From NCBI RefSeq assembly GCF_002865645.1, contig NW_020194560.1:682001-746000 (forward strand): DNA of 64,000 bases, given 5' to 3'. This DNA comes from Hyaloscypha bicolor E. Taxonomy: Eukaryota > Ascomycota > Leotiomycetes > Helotiales > Hyaloscyphaceae. Position numbers and translations under genes: made by a program. The notes beneath the pieces were generated by a model. That model was not told the origin of the DNA and did not search any database. It was given only the letters and a program-made list of their open reading frames with translations. Below are positions 46,877 to 60,155 of the stretch, piece by piece. The stretch's first letter is position 1; every line of letters begins with the position of its first letter.

Positions 46877-48990
46877 TTCCGGCTCAAATTTATTAGAAAT
46901 AAAGAAGTAATTAATATTTTTAAAAAACTTCTTACTAAAAGTAATAGCCTTTTTATAGTCTATAAGGAAAATATAGCTAATATTCTAATATTCTTTACTA
47001 AGGTAAAATTCGCTATTTAAAGCTTTAGTAATAGCCAGATCTTTAGTATTACCTTTATACTAATTATAATTAATATTTCTAGAAATAAAGTATTAGGCTA
47101 GCTAAAGATAAATAACTAGATAAATAAGATATTTACTTAATACCTTATAAAATCCGAGTTATATTAATAGATCTACTATTAAAAGTTAAGAAACTAAGGT
47201 AAAGTAGCTATTACTAAGATCTTTATATATTAATATATTATTTTTTCGGAAATAAAACTATAGTATTTTTATTTCTTTTATTAAAAGCTTTTAAATACTA
47301 AGCTTTTTAATTTATTTTAGGTAATTCTTTTTATAAATATAGCTATTTATACTTAAATTAGTAATACTAGACTTAGGAATAGGAACTATAATATTGAATT
47401 AGAGCTATAGATTAGGGCGGAATTAATTAGAAATATAGTATTTATATTTATATTTCTTAATTTCCTAATTCTTAAAAAAGAAATCTCGTATTTCCTTATT
47501 TATTTAAATAATAGAAATATACTTCTTATCTTTAATAACTTTATAGATCTTAATAACTAGCTTTAGAGTATTCTTAATCTCTTATATATTAATAGAGAGA
47601 ATATTAGTAAATTACTAAATATATACTATATAAAAAGCTTTAAGGAATCTATTATTAATTCTATAGTATTCTTACTTATAGATAAGTCTTATAATACTAT
47701 TATATATCTCCTTAAAAGTATATTTATCTTACTAAGCAAGTATTAACTTCTATTTAGCTAATATCTTATAAGTATACTAGATATCTTTATTAAGTTCTTT
47801 AGACTTAATATTTCTGGTTTTCTATTTCTTAATTCTGGATATAGTTAAGGAAATCTTTTTAGATAATATCTTTTCCTTTAGTATAGAGGGCTTCTTTTCG
47901 CCTTCTACTATTTTACTAACTTTATACTTAGTCTAATATTTAGATTTCTGCTATTTATTAGGAGTCTTAGGCTTAGCTTATTCTCTATTCTTACCAGATT
48001 CTTCTTATCTAGTTATATTAGTTCTACTAGCTTTACTAGTAGTTTTCTTATTAGGCTTTACTAAATTAGCTCTATTTTTCTTAGCTAGATCCGGTTAAAT
48101 TAAGACTGAAATTATAATAGGGGCCTATTTTTTAGGCTTATCTCAGAAAGCAGGAAAAGGCTTATTACTATAAACTTTCTTAATTAGGATTCCGGAAATA
48201 TTAAAGATATACTATCTAGCTTTAAGATTATTAGCTAATAGTAGCTTAAATACTAATTCTTTATATTCCGAAATAGCTTTAGTATATTTGAATACCTTAG
48301 TAATATCTAATTTAGTAAATATACTAGTATTCTAATACTTCTTATTCTTAATATACTCTAAAGTAGCTTTATTAATTAATTAAATAGCTTTATATACTAA
48401 AGCTTTTATTTTAAAAAAAGAATATAACTTCTTATAAATATTCTTACTAAAATTATTATAGATATTATTAATATATTAGCTAAAAGCTTTACTATATAAT
48501 ATAATTCTATTCTAACTTTTAGTATTAAGACTATTTACTATAGTCTTAATCTTATTAAGCTTCTTTTATCTATCTTTAGAAATGCTTTTAATAATATTCT
48601 CGAATTCTCTATTATTAGCTTAATAGTTCTTTAGCTTCTTCTTAGTTAATTCTAGTCTAGTTCTGTTTCTAATAAAGGTTTTCTACTTTAAAAGCTTATT
48701 ATATATATTACTTAGCTTATCTAGGATATTTATATTAAATTCGGTAATTATAATTATCTTTTCTAGTATTAGTAGGCCTTTTATAATTACCTAAGCTTCT
48801 TTAATACTCTAAACTTTAATACTATTAATCTATAGGCTTTTAATAATACTATAGCTTATAAGAACTAGCTATTATATTTTATTAACTTAAGGAATCTATT
48901 CTTTAGCTATTTTATTATTCTTAATAAATTATAAAGATATTATTAGTATAATAGTTATAGGTTATAGAATTAAAGGTTCTCGAGGTTATA
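46877..48990 (-). pseudogene. unrecognised former ORF of element D, downstream of integrase
   Basis: A single minus-strand frame from about 48920 down to 46877 can be read with only scattered stops, at what look like Gln or Trp positions. The product is Lys/Asn-rich, for example KAISEYKELVFKLLLANN, and an internal Ser/Lys/Pro-rich part (KPNKKTTSKASRTN). It is interrupted by B at ISNKFEPEIA. In element orientation it lies 3' of integrase, where most gypsy elements have nothing or a small ORF. I do not recognise it: it could be an extra ORF of D or an older, unrelated element into which D or B inserted. Confidence 0.45.
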
Positions 48991-50860
48991 AGAATTTCTT
49001 TTAAATATATTCCAAAATAAAGAGTAAATTAGAATAGTTTTGAATTATATAAATATATTATATATATTCGAGTTTTTTTTCTTTCTAATAAGAAAATAAA
49101 ACTGAAATAGTAATATATATAATAGGGAAAATAGATATAATAATTAGGTATATTTAAAATAATATAATTATGAATTAGGAATAATTATAGAAAGTAAAAT
49201 ATAGAATTAGGCTTTTATTATAGAAAAAAATATAAATATATATACCTAAGGAAATATAATTAAGGAAATAATTAAAATAAATTAAACTAAATAGTAATAA
49301 TAGGGAAATAAGAAAATAATATAATAGAAATATAAATATAGTAATAATATCTAAAGTATTAAAATATAGAAGGAAATAATAAAAAATTTATAATATAAAT
49401 ATATTCTAATCTCTTATTTATTTAAAAATATTTCTATTAACTCAAAAAATAATATAAAAGAAAGAAAATAATATAGGAAATATATAAAAGATAAGATATA
49501 TAAGTATACTAAAGATATTAGAGAAAATATAAAATAAGTATTAATAGAAAAGAAGTCAGAGTAATAAGATTAAGAAATAACTTAGAATAAGGTATTATTT
49601 TTTCTAAAACTAATCTATATCCTTTCTAAAAGCTAATTATATTTATTTAATACTTATTAGAATTAATTTTAAATAATATAAAACTATTTAGTTATTTGGG
49701 ACTTTAAAGTAATATTTATATTAATAAAAGTAATACTAAAGGCATTAAAGTATATAGAAAAGAGAACTATAAGATAGTATAAATAGAGTTTATAATATTA
49801 TTATTAAATTTGAAATAATTAATATTAAAGTTAATATAGAATATAGAAAGGTTAGGTATTCCGAATTAGTATTAAGGATATAGGAATTATTTAGATAATA
49901 TTTAATAATAAGAAATAGATTAATAATAAGAATTAATGAATTATACTAGCTTTTTAAAAAAGTAATTAGTTTCTGGTAATAAAATAATATCTTAATTAGG
50001 GAATAGGTTCTATATAGAAGAAGTTCTCTTTATATAGAAATAGGAATATATAATATACTAACTAAGCCTTAGTATAAGTTTTAAGAATAGCTATAATTAT
50101 ATTAAAGAGGAAGTGGGTTTTTTAATACGAGATAGGCTTTAAATAGGCAGATCTAGTTTATCTAATATCTAATAGATTTCCAGAATTATATATTATTAAA
50201 TATCTTCGGAAATAACTATTAGGTTTAATAAAGTTTTCCTTTCCTCTTATAGGGCTTCTAATTTAGCTATTTCGTCTATATATAACTTATAATTAGGAAG
50301 TTTATTTAAGTATTATAAGGAAACTTATAATAATAATTCAAGTTAAAGTCGAGATCTATAGTTATTATAGTCGAGCTTTAGACTAGTATAAGCCGCGAGA
50401 ATAGCCAGTTAAAAAGACAGGTAAAGCCTTTAAAAGATTTCTAGTTTAGTAAGATATATATAAAAGACTTTTTTCTTTTTTCTTTTCTTTCTCTAATTTC
50501 AAATATAGTTATTATCTATTACTATAGTTCGGAATTAAGAGTCTATAAAGTAATCTTTTAATTCTCTATTTATTTTTATACTAAAAGAGATTCTTTATAT
50601 TTAATTCCTAAGATCTAGTAGTAGAATTTCATATATTAAGAATATTATCTAGTAATAATAATTAGATAATAGTAAGAAATAAATAATAATAAAGCTTATC
50701 TAATTTCTAGAATAATAGTTTAATAATAATATTCTTTAAAAATTATAAATATTAGTTAGAAGGAAAAAATAAAAAATATATAAAGAATTAAATATAATAA
50801 GCTTTATTCTAGATTAAGAAAAGCTTCTATTATTAGATACTTTCTTCTAATTTTTTATAA
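48991..50860. other. AT-rich non-coding part of D
   Basis: Simple A/T sequence with pyrimidine runs (TTTTCTTTTTTC near 50475). A partly symmetric pair GTCGAGATCTATAGTTATTA / TAGTCGAGCTTTAGAC near 50350 keeps some CpG. No gene seen. Confidence 0.5.
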
Positions 50861-52409
50861 AGGAAATATATTTTGCTTTTTCTAATTTTAGTAACTCTAA
50901 AATATATATAATAATACTAGTAGCTTTCTTAATTTCCTAAATACTATTTTGCTTATAGTACTTTATAACTATTCTTTTTCTAGTTCTATATCTATTTTAA
51001 AATATTTATTTATAGATATATACTTATTATTAACTTCGTTTTTAGGGAAATACTAGAATTTATTTCTTTTAATAAATTACTTGAGTTAATTCCCGGTATA
51101 TATTCTTTAAAATATAATACTATTAAATTCTTCTAGTATATAGTATTTCTTTAGTTAATCCGTATATCTTACTTTATATAGGCCAAGCTAGTAATATAGT
51201 AGCTTTATATTTCTTGACTTATCTTAATTTATTAATTTAATATTATATATAAGAACTAGATTCTTTTCGGAAATAGGCTTTAAATAAATCTAGTAGGTAG
51301 TATTAAATTACTCTTTTTCTTCTCGATATCTTTTATTCTTTTTTATTCTGGCTTCTTTAATGTCTTTATTTATTATTTATATTTACTTTATATATATCTC
51401 TAGAAGCGTTTCTTTATTATAGACTTTGTCTTATTTAAGTATTTTTCAGGTTAGAAAGCGTATTTCTATAAGTAGTATTACTTTCTTATTATAAATTATA
51501 TAAAAGGAAGTAAATCTAGTTAGTTTATATATAGTAATTTAATTAGTAAATAGAATATATAATAGTAAATCTACCTAAGGCTTTTTTTTACTTATTATAA
51601 GTATTATAAATACTTGAATAATCGGTTAATATTTTCTTTTAATTATACTATTTTCTTTAAAATTATAGGCCAAAATAATAATTCTATTAATTCCTAGCTT
51701 ATTAAGTTCCTGAATTACTATTTCTTTAAATTCTGATCTATTATTTACCTTAAGCTATCTAAATAAATTATATTTATAAATAATTTCTTCCTAAATAAAC
51801 TTGGTTATTTTCTTACTAGTTAGGTTCTTTAAAAGTCTAGCTTTAACTTATCTTAAGAAGTTATTTCTAGTAATAATTAATGAGTTATATTCTTTATAAT
51901 CTAGTAATTTAATTATATTAATCCTAAGGTAATAGAAAAGAGGTATAGCTTTTATTAGATATAAAGCTTTTTCTTGTTTTCTTTTATTCTTATACTAATA
52001 AACCTTATATATATTAATATATTTCTATATATAGTTATAATAACCTTTCTAGTAATAGTAGCTAGCTACTAAATAAAAAGTACTTTTTCTTCTAGTATAT
52101 CTAATCTTATTATATAGCTCTTTAATAATAATTTCCTTTTATTCTTAGTTATTAATAATAAGTCGAGATAAATATACTTTAGATATAATTCTCTAGAGTA
52201 ATTAATCTTTTATACTATAATTTAAAGCTTTTTTACTTAACTTTTAAAACTCGGCTCTAGATATTTCTTCTAGTCTAGAGAGTATTATAAGATATTATAT
52301 AATATTCTAGTATTATTTGAAATAGCTATTATCTAAAAAATCTAGTAAAATAGTCGAATTATTAAATAAAATATAGGAGTTAGTATTATTATTTACTATT
52401 TTACTAGAG

Positions 52410-52445
52410 GTTATATATAAAAGGCTATAGCTTTTATTATATAAC
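52410..52445. promoter_or_regulatory. 36-nt palindrome, copy d (inside pol of D)
   Basis: Halves GTTATATATAAAAGGCTA and TAGCTTTTATTATATAAC. It lies between the RNase H and integrase segments, in formerly coding sequence, which argues that it moved there rather than serving as promoter. Confidence 0.5.
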
Positions 52446-55400
52446 TTCCGGATTTTATTATTTTTTAATATTACTAATTTATTTCTAGATATAGTAAAGC
52501 TTTAATTATTAATCTCTAGTAACTAAATACTATTATCCAAATATCTAGTAAAGGTTTTAGAAGTCTAATTCCTTAAAATAATATTATATAACTAAATCGG
52601 AACTACTTTTTTTATCCGAATTTTCTGCCTAATAAGTACTATTCTAATAGTATTAAGCTTTATTATTAAATATTTATTAATATCCTTATTATTTTTGGTA
52701 TTACCTTCTTATTATAGATATCTTAACAATCTATTAGTAGTAATATACTTAGTTTTCTTAATATACTTAACTTTAAAGTCAAATAACTAAATTTATACTA
52801 GCTAGTAAGTAATTAGAGCTCTAGGAAGATCTATAGCTACTTTACTTAGCTATATAACAAGTATATTAGTATCTAGTTCAAGAATAAAATAAATTTCATA
52901 TAACCAGAATTATACTTTTTATAGATACTTTACTAGCCTTTAGTATTTTCTTTTAGTAATATTATACTTTTATTTAGTATTATTTCAGATTTCAGACTTA
53001 TATTATATAACTTTCTTTTTTCTTTTATTATTATATTAACTAAGAGTTCTGCCCTATTTATTTAGGCTAGTATCTATTACTAATATAATTATTTCCTAAT
53101 TTTCTAATAGATTATAGTATAACTTATAGAGTATTAGAGCTATAGTAAGCTTTTTTTAAAGGATTTATATAGCTTGCTTTTATTTATTATCCTAGTTCCA
53201 TATTATATTTTTCCTTATTAAGTAATAAATAGGTTTAGTAATAATTATAAAGCCTTTAATTCAAATATAATAGTAAATAATAATTCTAATAAATACCTTA
53301 CTTTTAGTTATATTATTATAATATTCTTATCTTAAGATCTTAGTAATTCCTAAACTTAAAGGGCTTTTTCTAAGTATTTTATAAATAAAGCTAATAATAA
53401 TTATACTATTATAATAGAACTGCGATTTTTCTCTTATATTAGCTCTAGCTTATTTAACTTTATTTAGGATTATATCTAGGTTTTAAAAGTATTTAAATAT
53501 AAAATACCAAATTTCGAGTAAAATAAGCTACCTATTATACTTTATATAAGGTCTCTTAACTCTAATATTATTAATAAATAATATAGTAATTTTAGGAAAT
53601 AGATTTTCTAGAATAATTATAATAACCCATATAAACTATATAATAGAATTAGTAGCTTCCTAAGGTAATATAGTTATTTTTAATAGTTCTAGAAATATTA
53701 TAAATATAGTTAAATCTCTATTATAAGTATCTAATATAAATTAATTATATCTAGAAAAGAAATTAATTAGAAAAATATAAATATATCTAGTAAATTTCTC
53801 CGAGATTTTATTAATAGACAGAAATAAGTTAGTATTTTATAGGATTACTAAATTTATCTTTATAATAATATTAATTAGTTTATAAGTTCTAGTAACCTTT
53901 TTTATAACTAAGAACTATAGATTCTAGTAAGATCTATTATATTTCTTAAGAATTCTATAATCTAGATATTCTAATAATATTTTTATTATTACTAGTACTA
54001 GAGTTTTGAGATATAGGAAATTCTTCTCTTATTAGGCTTTATACTTAATAGTCTTAATTAGAATAAGTAGGCTAATATTCTTATAAACTTTTCTTATTTC
54101 TTTTTAATTAAATATAATTATATCTTTTTAATTAATTATTAATTCTTGAAATATAGCTAGTTTTTCTTTCTAGAGCCAGTTACTAATATCTAATTATTTA
54201 AGATATTCCGGAATAAGTTATAAACCTCTTAAAATAGCTAATATTTTTAGTAAAAGGTAATTCTTATATTTTCTAGTATATTTTTATAGGTATTCTCTAG
54301 CTTTAGATCTCTTAAACTAGTCCGGATATTTACTAGGGCCTTTTCTAGTTCTATTATTAGTATTTACTAATTAAATCTTCTTATTTTTTATTTTATATAC
54401 TCTTATAACTAGAAATAAATTATAGTTATTATCCTTTTTTTTAAGAGCTATAGCTATTTTCTCTAGTACTCTTTTTATCTAATTTCTAGAATTTATAACT
54501 TTTTTACTTAGCTTTTTCCTAATTAGATACAGAGAGTATTTTTTTATTTAATATTTTAATATACTTTTCTTAAGCTCTTATATATTCCAGAATTCTTTTT
54601 AGTCTTAAGTTTAATATTTCTTAGTTTCGGGAATATATTTCTTTATTATTAGGAGATATTACTTTATTTCTTTTTTAGAAATATCTTTACTTAATATTCT
54701 TTTTACTTCTTTTTCTATTAATTCCGGAACTACTCTTAATAATACTTTAATTAGAACCATTTCTGCTTTAGTTTCTCTAAAAATATTATTAATTTCCTAA
54801 ATTCCTAAACCCAAAATAAAAGAATTTATAAGAAATTCCGGTATTTTCTCGTTTCCTCTAATATTATTACCGGTTATAATACTAGGCTCTATTTTTCTTT
54901 TTTCTTTTTAGTTTCCTATTTTATATTATTTAATTTCTTAATTCTGGAAGCTTAGTACTTTTAAACTATTATTTTCTTTTACTTCCCGGTATTCTTTAAA
55001 AGTAAAATAATTATAATAATATAGGTATTCTAGTTATTTTTAGGGTTAGCAAACCTTCTATTTTATAAATTATTATTTCTATATATAATATTTATTTTTA
55101 TTTTTACTAAGAATAGTTAATTAAGTAGGATCTTTAGAGCCCCTTTAATTAGGAAAAATATATCTTTATATTTTACTTTATTTATAATCTTAGTTCTAAG
55201 TTTTACTATTCCTATAAATTCAAATTTTACTCTAGTAATAATAAATATTTAATAATCTATAGTATTATATACTACTTTACTAATATTTCTAGAGATCTTT
55301 TCGAGAAAAATATTAATTTTAGCTCTAGTATTAATTATTTCTTTATATTTAATATTTCCTTAAGGTTCTCGAAATATAAATCAAAAATATAAAGCTTATA

Positions 55401-57719
55401 TAATATATTTATAAGCTAGTAATATTCGAATATTAATACTATTACCTTTAAATTAAATAATTCTATTAGTATTAGGTATCTGAGCTAGTATTTCTAATTC
55501 TTTAAATATTTTATTTATTATATAAGTTATAGCTACTAGTTCTATAAATCTTCTAGTATATCTAACTATACTTAATATAATAGTATTTTCTATTTATAAG
55601 ATAATAAAATAGGAAGTATTATTCTAAATTTATTAGTTCTAAAGTATAGTAACTAGATCTAGTATTTTTAAGGTATTAATAAGTATTCTTATTTTTTTCT
55701 AAATCTTCGGAAATAGAATAATTACTTTCTTTAGTAGTCTTATTAAAATATTATTAATTTCAGGAATTCTATATTTATTATAATTAAGAATATATTAGAT
55801 CTCTAATTTGTCTTATTTATTTCCGGAAATATTAATATCTATATTCTTAATTAGGCTATTCTTTTATTTATTACTACTTAAAGTAGTATTTTTCTGGCCT
55901 CTTATATAAAGTAGCTTCTCTTTTATTCTGGCTTGTTTTTAGAAAACCTCTTTAGCTATTTCTATTTCTTTTCTCTTTCTTCTTAATAAGGAACCCGTTA
56001 TAGTATTAATAGAAACGCTATTTATAGCTAAATCTTAGTACTATTTATTAATTTCAGAACCTAAAGTATTAGTAATTCTAATATAATTTCCTCTAAAGTA
56101 AAGTAGCTATTTAGATTCCTTAGATATAACTTGCTTATTCTTATATATAAATCCCGGTTAGCTAGTTTCCTTTTCTTTTTCTTACCTAGTAAACTAGGTA
56201 TTTCTTATTAATCTTTAGATATTTTTAAGTTAAGTATTTAAATTATAGTCGAATTCTCTTTCTTAGATTTAGGAAATAATTTAGTTAAATTACTAGTACT
56301 TACTAGTAAGGAAAAAGGAAATACTTTCTTATCTAGGCTTAAATAGCTCTTTATATTATCTTCTATTAAATTAGTAAGTATATTTATAGTTTATAAGTTC
56401 TTTTATTAGTAAGTAATAGAACTAAGAGATATAGATATATTCTGGATTAATATTATTATTCTTATTCTTATTATAATACCTATAGTAAATTTATTCTTTT
56501 AGTTCTGGGTTTATATTATAAGCTATATTAATTTAAATAATATTTTCTAATTATACTTGAGACTAATTTTTTCTAGAATATAATTATCTAGATCCTTTAC
56601 TTATTCTAGCTTAATTACTATAGCTACTATAGTATTTTTTATAACTTCTACTATAACTTCTAATATATTTTTCCCGAAGATTCAAATTATATTTACTAGG
56701 CTATTAATACTATTATACTTATTATAGTTAGCTAGGCTATATAAGCAGGCTATAAATATCCTCCCGAATTATAATAGTAGCTATATTAAGTTATTTTTAT
56801 AGGTTCTCTTAAGTTATAGTAGTAATAAATAGTTTTTCCAGATTTCTTATTAGTTAGTTAATATTATTTCCCTTAGGTTTACTACTTTTAGTAAATTTCA
56901 TATAATTAGCTATAGGCTGGATTCTCCTCTTACTTATACCTATAATAGCTTTAAGAAGTATAATAGAAGAAACTAGTAAGAAATAATTATTTTCTAGTTT
57001 AGAAATTATATTATAGATTACTATATTTAAGTATTCTTATCTAAGTCTAGATATATCTGGGTTATTAGTAATATTAAAATAATATTTCTTCTTTTTATAC
57101 TAATAGGATATTACTATTTTCTTATATATCTTACTATATTTATAGATAGAAATATCTATAGACTTAAAGTTTATATTCTTAAGAATATAATCTCTTACTA
57201 GAATAAATAATTCCCTTATAAATTCTTGATACTAAGTAATTTTATCTATTTCTTTTCTCTTTAGTAACTTTTTTAATACTTTATTAAATATATTAATATA
57301 AGACTTAGATAAAATTCCTTTATTCTAAACTTATATAATAATCTAATTAAGAAAATTATAGCTAATTTTAAGTATTTCCTAGTTATATTCTCGGAATTCC
57401 TTTAGTAAGGCTTTAAAAAACTTGATTTCCTAGTAATTTCCTAGATTATTAATATAGTACTCTAGTATAGCCTTAATCTAATTCTTATAAATAGGAGAAA
57501 TATAATAGATAATTCTCTTTCTTTTAGTATTATTAGGAATATAATAGTTCTTATATATATTTATATATTATTTTAAGAATATAAAGATATTACTTTCCTG
57601 AAATTATAATATTTTAGGAGCTCTTATAAATAGCAGGTTTAAATCTAATACTAGTATATACTTATTCTTAGCTATATTAATCTTAATAATTTCTTCTATA
57701 GCTAATTATAAAGTTTCTA

Positions 57720-57877
57720 TTCCTTCGTCGGCCATTAACTGTCCACGCTAGTAGGGGGGGCTTGGCTCAGGGCAAAAACGCGATAGATGACTAATAGGTT
57801 TCTAAGCAAAGGCACACGTTTTCGCCCTGAGCCAGGCCCCCCCTGCTAGCGTGGATAGTTGATGGCCGACGAAGGGA
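57720..57877. mobile_element. hairpin (snapback) MITE, Tc1/mariner-like, 158 bp
   Basis: Two arms of about 61 bp are inverted around a loop of about 36 bp. The arm starts TTCCTTCGTCGGCCATTAAC on the left and TCCCTTCGTCGGCCATCAAC on the right (reverse complement); each arm also holds CCACGCTAG and a run of seven G/C. A TA dinucleotide flanks each side (57718-57719, 57878-57879), the Tc1/mariner TSD. The six arm-to-arm mismatches are all transitions. GC content is high within an AT-only host, so it arrived late or resisted mutation. The transcript would fold into a long hairpin. Confidence 0.85.
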
Positions 57878-58836
57878 TACCTGAGACTTCTATTAATAAT
57901 ATTCCTAAAAAACTAATTTCCTATTTAAGTATATTTTTTAATTTAGGAACCGGAATTAGAAAGAAACTAGTTAATAATAATAAATATAATTAAAGTTCGA
58001 GTTTTAGTATTAGTAATAATAAAGTAATAGCTTTTCTAGTCTTATTTCTATTACTTATACTTTCTTTCCTATTTTATTAGCTTAATATTTATAGTATTTT
58101 TTCTTAATTTCACTAAACTAGATATATCTATTAATACTATTAAAAGTAATAAAAATAATAAATATAATTTTACTAATTTTTCTGACTTTTCTAAATTCTC
58201 TTTTCTTTCTTTACTTAGTATCTATTTCTTTTTCTAGAAGCTTCTCTAGTTTATTTATATAATTTCTTATTTCTGATTTCTTTTTAATTCTTATTTCTAA
58301 TTCTAGTTTATTATTTTATTTAAATTTAAGAATATTTTTTTTTTAAATATCTTTTTTGGACTTAGAAATAAGCTTTATTATTAAGATTAAAGCTACTTTA
58401 ATTCCGGCTTTTACTATAACTAAAAATAATATATAAATTAATAGTATAACTTTATTTCCGAGTACTAAAGTCTAATTCTAACTAAGGTCTAACTTATACT
58501 ATCTTAGTATAATATTTCTTATTTTATTTCTTTTACTTCTTTTTCTTTTATAATTAGCTTCTATTTCTATTACTCCTATATATTATACTAGTAATTATAT
58601 TTTATAATTAACCTGTATTCAAGTTACTAGATATATTAGAAATTAATATAAGATACTAAGATTAATACTTATATATTCTTAATATTTTAGCCTTAGGCTT
58701 AAGGTATTATAATAGCCCTTTTCTCCTCTAACTTACTAAGCTAATAATCTGTTTTATAGATATTTCTTAGAACTTTATAAAAGTATTACCTTAATTATAA
58801 AGTTTTTATTCTCCCTATATTACTTATTATAAAATA

Positions 58837-59138
58837 TATAAAAGAGAAACTATAATAAAACAAAAACCTATATAAAGTATACTAGAGTATAAAACGTAAT
58901 TTAATAATAAAATAATAAATTAAAAGTATAAATAATAAAATATAAATAGTATATAATATATAAAAGCTTAATTAATTAAATACTTATAAAGGATTATTCT
59001 CTAAATTTATAAAAAAACCAGTTTTCTTATATGATTTCTGTAAGTTATATATAAAAGACTATAGCCTTTACTATATAACCTAAATTTTAAAACCGCCAAA
59101 ATAATACGATTTTCGATAAGTATAGCCTGCTATACTAT
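58837..59138 (-). repeat. LTR of D (5' LTR in element orientation)
   Basis: 302 bp, begins TATAAAAGAGAAAC, ends GCCTGCTATACTAT, followed by AATAT. Contains the palindrome at 59044-59079. Confidence 0.8.
59044..59079. promoter_or_regulatory. 36-nt palindrome, copy e (LTR of D)
   Basis: Halves GTTATATATAAAAGACTA and TAGCCTTTACTATATAAC; the LTR partner of copy c, with transition differences only. Confidence 0.5.
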
Positions 59139-60155
59139 AATATACTTTTCTTTTATTTTCCTTTATTATTTTTCTTTTCTTTTCTTCTATTTCTTTTCTT
59201 TTACTATTCTATTAGCTTATTATTATATTTTTATTAAGTAAATAAATTCAAATTATTCTCAATTCTTATAATAATAAAAATAAGCTTCTTTTTCTTTTAT
59301 AAAGTATTTCCTTAATAATTAATCTTATTCTGGATTTTCTGTCTTAAACTACTAAATAAGTTATCTTACTTTTATAATAAACCTATATATTCTAAATTAT
59401 CTAATAGGCTATTTAAGTAAGATATAAAGCTTTAAATATTCTAGCCTAGCTATTATTTAGTATTCTTAAACTTAGTAAAAGTATTATTATTATAGTTCTT
59501 TAGATCCAAAATAGAATTCTTTATAAACTTAATAAAGGTTTCCTAATTTATAATATTAATACCTACTAATTACTTCCTATATTTCTAGATATTTCTAGCT
59601 ATATTCTTAAAACAGGAAATATAATATATAACCTTTACTATATTAGTAGCCCAGATAATTCTACCGTTTTTATATTACTTTAACTTTATTTAATAAAAGA
59701 AGTTCTGGGCTTCTTTAATATTTTTTCTCTAGTAAATAAGTAGTTTTCGGGTTTTTAAAGCTTTTTAAACTAAGAATACTACCAGAAGTATAACGAATTC
59801 TATATTAGATATTCGAATATCTTTAAAATAATAAATCTGAACTTCTAGCTCCTTTAGATCTTCTCTTTATTATATCTCTATTTCTAACTTAATAATATAA
59901 TAATAAGCCGCTACTAATTTCTTTATTATTATTATTCTACTAGCTAGTTCTAGAAATATTTAAGTTTTACTTCTTTCTCCTAATTAGGTAATATAAAGAG
60001 TACTTAACTAGATACTTCTCTAAATATCCGGTTAGGTTACTCTAGTAATAATAAAGGCACTTCTTTTAGTTAATACTTTAGCTATTAATATTTTGTCTAT
60101 TAATAGCTTAATTATCTTATAATAAACTACTTTCCAAAGATTAAATTAATTAGAA
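59139..60155 (-). pseudogene. G1 gag 5' part, RIP-destroyed
   Basis: Collinear with 45530-46540 of element B (for example shared TATTAATATTTTGTCTATTA before the LTR). It is the N-terminal portion of gag of G1, cut off from the rest by D. Confidence 0.65.

Larger units (their letters stand above)
50861..58836 (-). pseudogene. element D gag-pol, RIP-destroyed
   Basis: Minus-strand readings: RT about 53900-53520 (SRYN, NRDLTIF, RVIIIILEN and FINNIRVKRP, with Asn-Asn where the catalytic Asp-Asp is expected). RNase H lies about 53160-52680 (KVKYIKKTKYITTNRLLRY). An integrase zinc-binding segment near 52080-51950 (YYYQKGYYNYIQKYINIYKV) leads into the integrase core. This matches a known fungal gypsy lineage with a GVKGP motif after the RT active site. 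Sequence from 54500 to 58800 would be gag and protease but only fragments are readable. A hairpin MITE interrupts it at 57720-57877. Confidence 0.7.
38813..59138 (-). mobile_element. large gypsy element D, inserted in G1 and itself split by B
   Basis: LTRs 38813-39114 and 58837-59138 are both 302 bp. The TSD AATAT (38808-38812, 59139-59143) interrupts the gag region of G1 at a point that is continuous in sister B (near 45530). Without B it is about 13.3 kb, large for a fungal gypsy. It reads on the minus strand, with RT, RNase H and integrase at about 53900 down to 50900. Confidence 0.82.
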
